A stretch of 64,000 bases of DNA, taken from contig CAJUGD010000002.1 of NCBI GenBank assembly GCA_910586205.1, positions 200,353 through 264,352 on the forward strand, given 5' to 3'. This stretch comes from an uncultured Lachnospiraceae bacterium. Its GTDB lineage: Bacteria; Bacillota; Clostridia; Lachnospirales; Lachnospiraceae. Below, one piece after another: positions 25,319 through 33,356 of this stretch (the first letter of the stretch is position 1; each line of letters starts with the position of its first letter). Both the position numbers and the translations under genes were made by a program. A model generated the notes under the pieces. The model did no database searches and was not told the origin of the DNA. It saw only the letters and a program-made list of their open reading frames with translations.

Positions 25319-25476
25319 AAAACCTCTTGGATTCCCATTCTGACAACGTCTGTCCGACTAACATTATTTTTTTTGCAATATCGAATCAATTTTTCATTCG
25401 TTTCTTTATCGATCCTAGCCTTGACTTCTACTGACTTCGGTTTTTCAGCTTTAGGTCTCCCTGTTCGTGGACTCAT
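25306..25476 (-). CDS. Ribbon-helix-helix regulator, module C
   Basis: 56 residues (MSPRTGRPKAEKPKSVEVKA...), GRP arm, strand VEVKARID and two helices. The ATG at 25476 follows GGGGTGAT; a longer frame to 25503 would include the operator and is rejected. Sequence outside the GRP arm differs from modules A and B, in line with a different operator. Confidence 0.8.
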   Translation of the reverse strand: MSPRTGRPKAEKPKSVEVKARIDKETNEKLIRYCKKNNVSRTDVVRMGIQEVLKNE

Positions 25477-25487
25477 TTCATCACCCC

Positions 25488-25536
25488 ACTTTTTGTGCCA
25501 CAATTAAATTATACTTATTGAGCCACAAAAAGTCAA
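25488..25536 (-). promoter_or_regulatory. Promoter and inverted-repeat operator of RHH gene C
   Basis: Minus strand TTGACT (25531-25536), 17 bp, TATAAT (25508-25513). ACTTTTTGTG (25488-25497) and CACAAAAAGT (25524-25533) form perfect 10-bp arms around the -10 box. Confidence 0.85.
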
Positions 25537-25555
25537 GTATAATTTTTTGTACCCC

Positions 25556-25584
25556 TTGACTTTTATGCGCATAATGCGTATAAT
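25556..25584 (+). promoter_or_regulatory. hicAB promoter
   Basis: TTGACT (25556-25561), 17 bp, TATAAT (25579-25584). The spacer holds the palindrome CGCATAATGCG, a likely HicB operator. It diverges from RHH promoter C, 20 bp apart. Confidence 0.8.
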
Positions 25585-25604
25585 ATAATCACAGGAGGTA
25601 CAGC

Positions 25605-25784
25605 ATGAGATTCCGGGAAATAGAAAAAATTATATTAGCGGATGGATGGCAATTCAAGAAAGCAAAAGGTTCCCACTATTCTTACATCCATCCAATAAAA
25701 CCCGGCAAGGTTTCCATTCCAAATCATCCCGGAGACCTTGACCCCCGTACAATTAAATCTATTTTGAAGCAGGCCGGGCTGTAA
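25605..25784 (+). CDS. hicA: HicA-type mRNA interferase toxin
   Basis: 59 residues with the dsRBD-like HicA fold: MRFREIEKIILADGWQ, then KKAKGSHYSYIHP with the catalytic His, and a C-terminal DPRTIKSILKQAGL. ACAGGAGG precedes the ATG. It is neutralised by the HicB encoded next. On the strand opposite to the virion genes it is an expressed cargo pair. Confidence 0.93.
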   Translation: MRFREIEKIILADGWQFKKAKGSHYSYIHPIKPGKVSIPNHPGDLDPRTIKSILKQAGL

Positions 25785-25821
25785 AGCCCGGTACCGCAAC
25801 ACCATTAAGGAGGATTCTTCT

Positions 25822-26232
25822 ATGAAATTAACTTATCCCGCTTGTTTCTATCCTTGTGAAGAAAAAAAGGGAGGATTTACCGTTGAAGTTCCAGATCTTC
25901 CCGGCTGTGTCAGTGAAGGCAGCACATTGGCCGAAGCTATCCTTATGGGTACTGATGCCGCATCCGGCTGGGTTCTTGACGAACTGGAGGACGGAAAACC
26001 CGCACCCGAAGCAAGCCCATTGGAAAGCATTATCCCGGAAGCCGGCGGTTTCGTAAGCCTGTTAGTTCTGGACATGGATGCCTATGCTGAAAAGTATGGT
26101 GAAAAGGCTGTAAGAAAAAATCTTACCATTCCCGCATGGCTCAACACATTTGCAGAAAACAATCATATCAATTTTTCACAAGTGCTCCAGGATTCCTTAA
26201 TCTCCCTTTATCAGCAAAAGCAACAAGCCTGA
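25822..26232 (+). CDS. hicB: HicB-type antitoxin
   Basis: 136 residues. The N-terminal HicB fold (CFYPCEEKKGGFTVEVPDLPGCVSEGSTLAEA) binds HicA; the C-terminal region (NLTIPAWLNTFAENNHINFSQVLQDSLISLY) is a ribbon-helix-helix DNA-binding domain. It forms an operon with hicA, 37 bp downstream, and should repress the shared promoter. Confidence 0.93.
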   Translation: MKLTYPACFYPCEEKKGGFTVEVPDLPGCVSEGSTLAEAILMGTDAASGWVLDELEDGKPAPEASPLESIIPEAGGFVSLLVLDMDAYAEKYGEKAVRKNLTIPAWLNTFAENNHINFSQVLQDSLISLYQQKQQA

Positions 26233-26247
26233 ACCAATTGCTCCGAT

Positions 26248-26454
26248 TCAACTATGGGTCGGGGCATTCCCTTTCAATGCTGTATCCAGTGCCAGCTTTG
26301 CATCCTTTATAGAATAAGCTGGCTCATTCAGAATCGCTTTGGCAAAATCCTTCTGATATCCAGCTAAATGCTTGCTTTTCAAAAGTTTCTCTGTAGGATA
26401 CATTTTCTCCTTTGTCAGTTGCGATGTCGCAACTTTCTTACTCACTTTTGACAT
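26248..26454 (-). CDS. Small phage protein, hypothetical
   Basis: 68 residues (MSKVSKKVATSQLTKEKMYP...), basic and helical. It overlaps the preceding tail-terminator gene by 17 bp. Small proteins of this kind sit between terminator and sheath in related phages. A 16-bp palindrome lies inside it. Function unknown. Confidence 0.7.
   Translation of the reverse strand: MSKVSKKVATSQLTKEKMYPTEKLLKSKHLAGYQKDFAKAILNEPAYSIKDAKLALDTALKGNAPTHS
26418..26433. repeat. 16-bp palindrome related to the 17-bp palindrome
   Basis: GTTGCGA, TG, TCGCAAC: the same arms as copies 1 and 2, with a 2-bp instead of a 3-bp centre. It is inside a coding region, as is copy 2. Confidence 0.6.
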
Positions 26455-26893
26455 AAGCCTTATCCACCTCCATTTCCTTCATCGGATATATCCTTCTGGG
26501 AACCGAGACCCGCTGCCGGATATGAAACTGATAATGCAGCTCCTCATCCTCAATCTTCCACTGCCGCTCAAAAGTACGGATAAAGGAAGAAGCCCCGCTT
26601 CCGTCAACATAGGAAAACAGCTCCAGGGATTCATCCAAATATTCTGCAATTTTCAATATCTGTTCATTGCCATTGTCCACATTCCGCTGCTGGACAAATA
26701 TAATATCAATGCCTAAGTCACGTATAAACCGTCCGCCCACCTGGCCATCTATATCTGACGGCATGAAAAAAATAAAAAAACAGGGGAATTGGGTTCCCTG
26801 CCGGTTTGGGCTGCCGTATACAGGGTAATCCGGATACTGGTTCTTAAGGACGCCAGCTAAACTGTCCAGGATATTATTTAAGGCAAATATCAC
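26438..26893 (-). CDS. Tail terminator-type protein (DUF6838-like)
   Basis: 151 residues (MIFALNNILDSLAGVLKNQY...) with the alpha/beta pattern of tail-terminator proteins (PCFFIFFMPSDIDGQVGGRFIRDLGIDIIFV). It lies between a gp10-like connector and the sheath region, as expected for the protein that caps the tail. Confidence 0.78.
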   Translation of the reverse strand: MIFALNNILDSLAGVLKNQYPDYPVYGSPNRQGTQFPCFFIFFMPSDIDGQVGGRFIRDLGIDIIFVQQRNVDNGNEQILKIAEYLDESLELFSYVDGSGASSFIRTFERQWKIEDEELHYQFHIRQRVSVPRRIYPMKEMEVDKAYVKSE

Positions 26894-27402
26894 CGAAGAA
26901 CCTCCCTGGTACGCTTGTTTAACTCCGTTTTAACTACCTTGCGATACCGCTTAATAGCTTTTTCTTTCATATACTTCCCCTTTACATAAGTGGTTTTGGT
27001 ACCTACCATAATCCCGCCTTTCCCACCAGGATCCTCCTCCAGCATATTTCCATTGATAATTAATCCAGGAACAAAATGTTCATCTACCCGGTGCCCGTCA
27101 TTTACATAGCTGCTGTACTGCATATTGTTGGCTAAAACGGTCATAAACGTAGTCCCTCCGGACAATGCGCCGCCCATAGGAGTCGTAACGCTGTCAGTTG
27201 CCCAGCTCTGCGCCATCTCCCCACTTCTGGTATTAGTCCCGGCAATAGCCGCGCCGCCATTTGGAGGGGTGTTTTCCTCAGCGACACGCACCGCCTCTAT
27301 GGTTGCCCCTTCTGCTACTTCATCCAGAATCTTCGGCACATTCTGTCCGGCCTTTCTAAGTTCTTCTATCCGCTTCCTCAACTGGCTTCCAAAGCTTGAC
27401 AT
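26890..27402 (-). CDS. HK97 gp10-like neck protein
   Basis: 170 residues from the ATG at 27402 (AGGTGAT upstream). KRIEELRKAGQNVPKILDEVAEGATIEAVRVAEENTP and the later YSSYVNDGHRVDEHFVPG are typical of HK97 gp10 / XkdI-type proteins. It overlaps the next gene by 4 bp. Confidence 0.8.
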   Translation of the reverse strand: MSSFGSQLRKRIEELRKAGQNVPKILDEVAEGATIEAVRVAEENTPPNGGAAIAGTNTRSGEMAQSWATDSVTTPMGGALSGGTTFMTVLANNMQYSSYVNDGHRVDEHFVPGLIINGNMLEEDPGGKGGIMVGTKTTYVKGKYMKEKAIKRYRKVVKTELNKRTREVLR

Positions 27403-27406
27403 CCCA

Positions 27407-27811
27407 TCACCTCCCAATAATATTATCCTTAAATAATCCTAGTTCTTTATGCTGCAGTCCAGTCAGCACACCCCCAACCGGATCATGATAATCCACCGGA
27501 GTTCCCGCAAAATACCGCTCCTCCTTATTTCTGAATCCCAAATTTCCTCCACGGATAATCTTCAGCTCATCCCCGGCCTGGATATCCACAGCCAGATCAC
27601 AAGCCATTTTCTCTGAAGACTGTTCTCTGGCTGCATTTCCCGCCATATTGGGTCCCTTTTTTTCAGAGTTATAAATCCTGCATGGAATAGGATCCGAATT
27701 GATTTTTTTACGTTCCTGCCGGTTCAAGTTACTGCCTGCAGTGCACACAACACGATAAATATCAACGGTATCCGTGTACCATTCACTAAAAATCGGATTA
27801 TTAAAAATCAT
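27407..27811 (-). CDS. Head-tail connector/closure protein (XkdH-like)
   Basis: 134 residues from the ATG at 27811, which overlaps the stop of the DUF4054 gene (ATGA). MIFNNPIFSEWYTDTVDIYR and the final ELKIIRGGNLGFRNKEERYFAG part fit small connector proteins at this position. Assignment rests mainly on gene order. Confidence 0.7.
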   Translation of the reverse strand: MIFNNPIFSEWYTDTVDIYRVVCTAGSNLNRQERKKINSDPIPCRIYNSEKKGPNMAGNAAREQSSEKMACDLAVDIQAGDELKIIRGGNLGFRNKEERYFAGTPVDYHDPVGGVLTGLQHKELGLFKDNIIGR

Positions 27812-28347
27812 AGGACAAGCATCCCTCCCATTCCCACCATTCGAGCCATCGTCACAAGCTGGGAACCATATTGTGTAGCATTCCAGGCCCCCCACTTTTC
27901 CGTTCCTGCAATAACTGCGCTGTTGTCATAACTAATGGAGGTGTCTCCCATAGCTGCTGACTTTACGGCACCTACCTGATCCGCTCTGCCTGCGGCCTGG
28001 GCAGGGCTGTCAGAACCAGATGCATAGGTTTTTAAATACAGGGATGCAAAATGGGCAACATAAAGCCCTACAGCATACCGCCACATGCTGCCCCAGCGGG
28101 AAGGAAGAACACTGTCATTTGCCTGGGCCATAAATGTTTCCAGCATAGCTCCTGGTACCAGGCCAATAACAGTGTTCTCTCCTCCCTCATCTTGTGGCGG
28201 AATCGTTTTTGTAAACTGCGGAAAATCCTGCAGAAACATTTCTTTTGTATAGTTCCCACACTCACCTGACCAGGGCACATTAGCCGCATCTGTCTTGGCC
28301 CCCATAAAATGCGGCAATGCAGGATTATGATACCCTGTTGGCCACAT
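27808..28347 (-). CDS. Head-tail adaptor protein (DUF4054-like)
   Basis: 179 residues. MLETFMAQANDSVLPSRWGSMWRYAVGLYVAHFASLYLKTY and the SAAMGDTSISYDNS segment match DUF4054 adaptor proteins, which bind the portal ring. It follows the capsid cluster. Confidence 0.82.
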   Translation of the reverse strand: MWPTGYHNPALPHFMGAKTDAANVPWSGECGNYTKEMFLQDFPQFTKTIPPQDEGGENTVIGLVPGAMLETFMAQANDSVLPSRWGSMWRYAVGLYVAHFASLYLKTYASGSDSPAQAAGRADQVGAVKSAAMGDTSISYDNSAVIAGTEKWGAWNATQYGSQLVTMARMVGMGGMLVL

Positions 28348-28364
28348 AAGCGGTCACCTCCCTG

Positions 28365-28667
28365 CTACTTTTTGGGGCTATGTTTTCCATTTTCCTTTTC
28401 TTCCTTGTCAGCCTGCTTCCTATCATTTTTTGCGTCCGGACGGATGTCTGTTTGCTCCGCTTTTTTTGCTGCCTCCTGATCTGCATTTTCCAAATCAACA
28501 TCCTTTTTTCCTTGGGGTGTTGCAATCGTCCCGTCATTAATAGCGGCTTTCACAAGCCAGTGGGATGCGATATCTTCCGGAATTTCACCCACATAATCTT
28601 TCCGGATTATATAGGGATTTGCTCCGGGCCGCTGAATCATCAGATTTCTTTTAGAAATAATAAACAT
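28365..28667 (-). CDS. Phage head-region hypothetical protein
   Basis: 100 residues. A short folded N-terminal part (MFIISKRNLMIQRPGANPYIIRKD, then VGEIPEDIASHWLVKAAINDGTI) is followed by a highly charged Lys/Glu/Asp tail. Small proteins of this design follow major capsid genes in many phages. Role unknown. Confidence 0.65.
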   Translation of the reverse strand: MFIISKRNLMIQRPGANPYIIRKDYVGEIPEDIASHWLVKAAINDGTIATPQGKKDVDLENADQEAAKKAEQTDIRPDAKNDRKQADKEEKENGKHSPKK

Positions 28668-28677
28668 AAATGCCTCC

Positions 28678-29721
28678 TTAAATCCCGTCTACATAAACGA
28701 TAGTCTGATCATAAAATACTTCCACTTCCGAGAGATTTCCGGCATAAGCCGTATCAAAACAAAAATGTTCTGTATTTGCCCCCGTCATAGCACGGGTCAA
28801 GGGAACCAGCTCATCCATAGCCAGATACCTTTCTTTATTACAGTACACAACCATCCGATCCTTCCCATCCACTCCGGCACCCTTACACCAGGACGTTGCC
28901 CCGATATACAGATCCGCTCCGTTCTGCTTTGCCACATTGTTTTCGGACAGGAAAGTAAGGATCGTTTTCTCTGCCAGGTCACTCACCCTGGTAGTAGCCA
29001 GATAATTAAACTGCTCATAAGGCATAATGATATGATTGGAAACCGCATCCCGGTCATATTCTGCTGCTTCCCATGCCGTCAGGATCGCCGCATTAATATC
29101 TGACAAAATCTGATCCGGTCTCTTTGTCTTAAAAGCCGTAGTAGCAGAGTCAGAAGCTTCCACTTCAGAAGCATTGGTCACTACTGCATCCGGATTATTC
29201 AACAACCCGGTTGTGCCATACCGGGAAAAACCGGTATAGGTATTTTCCTCCATGTGCTTATCATAGGTCATGCGCAAACCATCCCGGAGCAGGCTGTCCA
29301 AATTGCGCCCTGTCATATTCCCCCTCTGCATATCAAGCCACATTACCCTGGTACCTGCAGCCACCATATGAGTCTTAAAAAGTCCTTTTCCAAAATCTGC
29401 CTGCACCATCGGAATCCCGTCTGAGCCACCTGCATGTATAAGCCCGTCTCCCGATCCTCCGGTGATTCCATACCCTACCTGCATGGCAGATATAAACTCT
29501 GCCCAGCCGCCCCCTACACGAATCGGAATATCCCGTGTATACGTGAAGCTGGTTAACGGCGTCCTCACCATCATATCACGCTTCTCCAATTCTGAAGTCA
29601 AAAACGCCTGGCCAGTTGCAATTCCGGCAGTATCCATAGCAAAATTCTGAGCATTTCCGACTCTGGCAGACTGCCCTCCTACTGTTCCTAAATCAAAAGT
29701 CCCAACATTTTGAAATGCCAT
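28678..29721 (-). CDS. Major capsid protein (DUF2184-type)
   Basis: 347 residues from the ATG at 29721 (GGAGGTAG upstream). The N-terminal arm (FDLGTVGGQSARVGNAQNFAMD) and the MQVGYGITGGSGDG and HIIMPYEQFNYLATTRVSDLAEKTILTFL parts fit the DUF2184 / encapsulin-fold capsid family. It lies between a decoration-type protein and head-connector genes. Confidence 0.88.
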   Translation of the reverse strand: MAFQNVGTFDLGTVGGQSARVGNAQNFAMDTAGIATGQAFLTSELEKRDMMVRTPLTSFTYTRDIPIRVGGGWAEFISAMQVGYGITGGSGDGLIHAGGSDGIPMVQADFGKGLFKTHMVAAGTRVMWLDMQRGNMTGRNLDSLLRDGLRMTYDKHMEENTYTGFSRYGTTGLLNNPDAVVTNASEVEASDSATTAFKTKRPDQILSDINAAILTAWEAAEYDRDAVSNHIIMPYEQFNYLATTRVSDLAEKTILTFLSENNVAKQNGADLYIGATSWCKGAGVDGKDRMVVYCNKERYLAMDELVPLTRAMTGANTEHFCFDTAYAGNLSEVEVFYDQTIVYVDGI

Positions 29722-29731
29722 AACTACCTCC

Positions 29732-30253
29732 TTATGCATTATTCCTTGTTAGAATACACAACTCCGCAACCCCGTTAGCATCAGATGTACCCTTCCACTG
29801 TGCATTTGTCAACAGTTCCGTATAAGTAACCTCACCCCTTTGATCCTCTGCTGCCTCAAATCCCCCGACAACAGCATTGGGCTTTTCAGGATTTACCTTT
29901 GTCCGAATATATACTTTTCCGCCTGGCCCCGGAATACCAGACTGACAGATCACATTCACGCAGCCGCGTTTCATTACAGGCACTGCCTCACCTGGCTGAT
30001 ATCTGCCTTCATTTTGGTTTAGATAATCCGTGGTGGATTTAATCTCCTTTACTGCCACTCCCAGAAATGCCTCTGCGGTGCCCTCTGCCCCAAAAGGCTT
30101 AACAGCTCCTGCCGTTCCATACACTACTGCATCTCCAAATCTTAATCCTTCATCCCCTTCCAGCGGGTGTGTGTCTACCACCATATCCGGCTGACGGGCA
30201 TAGCTCCCTGCATAGCCGTGCAGCATAGACTTACCTATTACCAGTCCTCTCAT
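29732..30253 (-). CDS. Capsid decoration/cement protein
   Basis: 173 residues, beta-rich (GDEGLRFGDAVVYGTAGAVKPFGAEGTAEAFLGVAVKEIKS). It is encoded directly before the major capsid gene, as are Gp24-type structural cement proteins and DUF2190 proteins. It probably strengthens the head. Confidence 0.75.
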   Translation of the reverse strand: MRGLVIGKSMLHGYAGSYARQPDMVVDTHPLEGDEGLRFGDAVVYGTAGAVKPFGAEGTAEAFLGVAVKEIKSTTDYLNQNEGRYQPGEAVPVMKRGCVNVICQSGIPGPGGKVYIRTKVNPEKPNAVVGGFEAAEDQRGEVTYTELLTNAQWKGTSDANGVAELCILTRNNA

Positions 30254-31486
30254 TTACTTGTTCTCCTTCCTGTGTGGGTTTAAATTGTCATAGGCTTTCT
30301 GGACAGCATCCAAATCCGTTTGATGTCCGCTGTCTACTGCCCTGTTTGCATTTTTCTGTGCAGCATGGATAATCTTTTCCACATCATTCTCCCAGCCTCC
30401 AGTCACGCTGGCAATCAGCGCATCCGCCACAGCCTTTCTCTCCTTCTCATCCTTAATTGCCGCCACGGATGGTCGAACCCTCTTTAAAATTTCTGCTGCC
30501 ATAGCTTTGTCCATAGCTCTCGTTGTCTGCTCATCCCCTGCCGGCACGACCGAAGCTTCCTTCTTTTTATCCTCTGTCTCTCCTTCCAACTCCTCAATAG
30601 CTGCATCCATAGGATCCTTTTTTGTCTCCTCCTTTTCTTCTGGCTCCTTATCAAGAAGGGTAAGCAGCTTGTCTACCTTTTCATTTAAAGCATCAAAAAA
30701 GGCAGCGTCTTTAACCGCAGCCCTTTCTCCTTCTTCCTTCTTTTCTCCATATCCTTCACTATTCGGCTTTCCTGCCCCAAATGTTTCGCCTACTCCGGGC
30801 ATTGTCGTCGTGTCTAAGGCATCTGCCGTGTCCATTGCCATCTGCTCAATCTCCTCCGGAGATTTATCCTTTACAGACATCCCGAAAAGCTTTAAAAGCA
30901 CTCCTGTTTTCTTCATATTCTTCCTTTCCGGCCTTTGGGCCTTATGTTTTTTTATATCGGAGTCCAATATAGCGGCTTTTCTCCCAGCCCTTCCCCGGTT
31001 CACCACCGCTATATGGTTTCCTCTGATGTTTTTCTGGGAATAGGTCCCGTCCCCATTCTCCACATACTCACACTCATACCCACAGGAAATTTCCCTCTTT
31101 CCACCCTGGACAGCCCGAATCAAGCTCCGGCTGTGTATATGAAGGTCTGCAATCAGATATCCTTCCCACTCACCTCTGCCCTGTCGGACTGTCTGAGCAT
31201 GTCCTTCCTCATACATGGACACACTATCCGGATTTAAAAGCTCAGGCGGGTGGTCATTGGTTACAGGTTTTCCCTCGAATGAGGCTATTGCTGCCGGAGA
31301 AAACACTTCCTCCGGAGCACGATGCACTGTGATGCTATTCCCTCCGGAAAGCCCCAATTCCGATGCTCCGTATTCCATATCCCCTGTTCGGGCAATGGGG
31401 ACATTGCGGCAAATTAAAAAGCCCTCGCCAGTCTCTATCTGGTTGGGGCTTATGGTATAGCCGTAATAAGCAAGCACTCCTCTCAC
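30254..31486 (-). CDS. DUF2213 protein: likely head protease with scaffold tail
   Basis: 410 residues. The N-terminal 200 (MRGVLAYYGYTISPNQIETG..., GKREISCGYECEYVENGDGTYSQKNIRGNHIAVVNRGRAG) belong to DUF2213, related to Mu-type head maturation proteases. The C-terminal half is charged and helical (EEKEETKKDPMDAAIEELEG) as in scaffold proteins. Its stop touches the start of the cement gene. Confidence 0.85.
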   Translation of the reverse strand: MRGVLAYYGYTISPNQIETGEGFLICRNVPIARTGDMEYGASELGLSGGNSITVHRAPEEVFSPAAIASFEGKPVTNDHPPELLNPDSVSMYEEGHAQTVRQGRGEWEGYLIADLHIHSRSLIRAVQGGKREISCGYECEYVENGDGTYSQKNIRGNHIAVVNRGRAGRKAAILDSDIKKHKAQRPERKNMKKTGVLLKLFGMSVKDKSPEEIEQMAMDTADALDTTTMPGVGETFGAGKPNSEGYGEKKEEGERAAVKDAAFFDALNEKVDKLLTLLDKEPEEKEETKKDPMDAAIEELEGETEDKKKEASVVPAGDEQTTRAMDKAMAAEILKRVRPSVAAIKDEKERKAVADALIASVTGGWENDVEKIIHAAQKNANRAVDSGHQTDLDAVQKAYDNLNPHRKENK

Positions 31487-31533
31487 CTCTCTCTTGAAAC
31501 GACTTTAAAACATTTTGAGCCTTCGCCGTAATT

Positions 31534-31779
31534 CTACCCATTCAGTTTCCGCTTGCACTCCATTATACGGCTATACAATCCATTCGGAGATGATTCTTTA
31601 TAAATCCTGCCATCTTCTTTCTCCTCAAAAATATATCCTGGCGTGCATTCAACTCCTGGTCCTGCCTTTATTATCACATCTAATGGGATTCCATCCGGAA
31701 ACGCATTACAGCACATTTTTTTTACCTTTCTCTGTTCGATATAATGTTTACAGATCTCACAGTTTGGTATCTTCAGCAT
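31534..31779 (-). CDS. Small cysteine-rich phage protein
   Basis: 81 residues from the ATG at 31779, overlapping the stop of the MuF-zincin gene (TAATG). Four cysteines in the N-terminal half (CEICKHY, KKMCCNAFPDGIP) suggest a metal site. It is translationally coupled to the MuF gene, so it could be a partner or immunity factor; many phages have such a protein here without a toxin, so this is uncertain. Confidence 0.65.
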   Translation of the reverse strand: MLKIPNCEICKHYIEQRKVKKMCCNAFPDGIPLDVIIKAGPGVECTPGYIFEEKEDGRIYKESSPNGLYSRIMECKRKLNG

Positions 31780-33356
31780 TATTTCTTCCACCTTTCGATG
31801 TATTTTTTTATCAAACGCTTCATAGGAAAAGGAATCTTCTCTCCATTACGATATTTTACAAACGCTTCAGCTAATGTCTCTACACCATCTCTACTTTTAT
31901 CTGAATATCCAGAAACCCCCAAAATAAAAGAACTACTAATCTTCTCATGTAATACTTTATATTCTTCATAGGTCTTACACCCCTGAAAAGTCAATATATG
32001 TGCCATTTCGTGTACAACGCAATCTTCTAAATTCTTTGCTGCAAAAAAGCCAGAACCATATCTTTCCTGGATTCTATTTTCAATGGTAGTATAGTCGATG
32101 TCTGTATTAATAACAAGCCCCATTTTCAATCCACTCTCTGTTTTGTATGGACCTACTATAAAATAGGTATTCTTCTCATTGAATCCTAATGGCTCTGCAA
32201 ATATTTCTCCTATTTGAAGATCATATTGTTTTTCTATAAGGGTTATGGCTTTCTCAATCCGGATTCGCTCATCTTCTGTCATTCCTTTTATCTCCATAAC
32301 ATTGTCTGGAAGTTTTATCCTCATCTTATTTATCACAGCTTGAGATAACAAAGATTCCTTGTTTTTCTGATGCTGCCTCTTGTCCCGGATTAACCTTTGG
32401 CGGTTCCGTTCTTTCTCCCGGTACGCCTTGATCTGTTTCTTTGTACGGGGATCTCTGTTTAAAGGATTTTTTTGAGGATTGGAAAAATCCTTGTCCTGTT
32501 GAATCTGCTTTTCAGTCTTACCAATGGTAGTATACTTAATAAGTGAATGCAGACAATTTGGATGGATGTTTAAATATGTATTCATCAAATCATCTGGCCC
32601 CGATGGGTCCACCTTTCCAAATGCCAAAGATAATGGCGGATACTCTGGATTCTGCCCGCTTTTGCTATACACCCGTCCTTCCAAAGCTGCACAAACCGGA
32701 CATGTGCTCCCGATCTTTACGATCTGCCATAAGTCGTAATCATCTGCTGTCAAAAGCGCTGCCACCTGTGCCTGCCTGGCCGTTGTACGCACTGCCATAT
32801 TCCCGTAAGCCTGCAGGCTCCACCGGCGCCCTGCCTTGTCTACAAATGCCGTAACTCCTGTATTCTGCATTTCTCGTATCAAGTCAGCGCTGCTTTTTTT
32901 CCAGGTCCCACCGGATGCCTGCTGCCTTAATACCTGACTAAGAGCCATTTTCCGATATGGGTCTGATTCAAGGCGGGCAATCGTGTAAATGGTTTTTACA
33001 CTCTCATACGCAGTCTCTGATGCTTCAACGATTTCTCCCAAAAGATTATTGCTTAGCTGCTGTACTACCGTTGTCTGAGATGGGGTAAGCACCCTTGCAT
33101 TCTTATATCCTGCTGCCTTGCCTGATTGATAAAAAATATTCTCCACCATCTTTGGCACATAATCCCAGGATTCATCCACCATACTTTGAAGAATACGCTG
33201 TACCCGATCCAAAGCGGCTGTCTCTGCATAGTCCACCAGCCCCGCCTGCCGTTTCCGAGTAATCTCTCGAATTAATTCCTGTTCTGTCCGTAAGAACAAC
33301 ATACGCATAAATGCAACCACACGAGCTGTATCCGGTGGCCGTATCAGCTTTGTCAT
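31779..33356 (-). CDS. MuF-type minor head protein fused to a zincin metallopeptidase
   Basis: 525 residues. The first 290 or so are a Mu F/SPP1 gp7-type head morphogenesis domain (TTARQAQVAALLTADDYDLW, CPVCAALEGRVYSKSG, HPNCLHSLIKY). After a basic linker comes a domain ending in DCVVHEMAHILTFQG (HExxH zinc site near residue 460) and GVETLAEAFVKYRNGEKIPF. This is the layout of polymorphic MuF toxins carried inside phage heads. The target is unknown. The gene overlaps the portal gene by 4 bp. Confidence 0.85.
   Translation of the reverse strand: MTKLIRPPDTARVVAFMRMLFLRTEQELIREITRKRQAGLVDYAETAALDRVQRILQSMVDESWDYVPKMVENIFYQSGKAAGYKNARVLTPSQTTVVQQLSNNLLGEIVEASETAYESVKTIYTIARLESDPYRKMALSQVLRQQASGGTWKKSSADLIREMQNTGVTAFVDKAGRRWSLQAYGNMAVRTTARQAQVAALLTADDYDLWQIVKIGSTCPVCAALEGRVYSKSGQNPEYPPLSLAFGKVDPSGPDDLMNTYLNIHPNCLHSLIKYTTIGKTEKQIQQDKDFSNPQKNPLNRDPRTKKQIKAYREKERNRQRLIRDKRQHQKNKESLLSQAVINKMRIKLPDNVMEIKGMTEDERIRIEKAITLIEKQYDLQIGEIFAEPLGFNEKNTYFIVGPYKTESGLKMGLVINTDIDYTTIENRIQERYGSGFFAAKNLEDCVVHEMAHILTFQGCKTYEEYKVLHEKISSSFILGVSGYSDKSRDGVETLAEAFVKYRNGEKIPFPMKRLIKKYIERWKK

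Noticed and set aside
25477..25503. Longer start for RHH gene C
   Set aside because: It would place the operator arm inside the gene and lacks a ribosome site; ATG at 25476 has GGGGTGAT.
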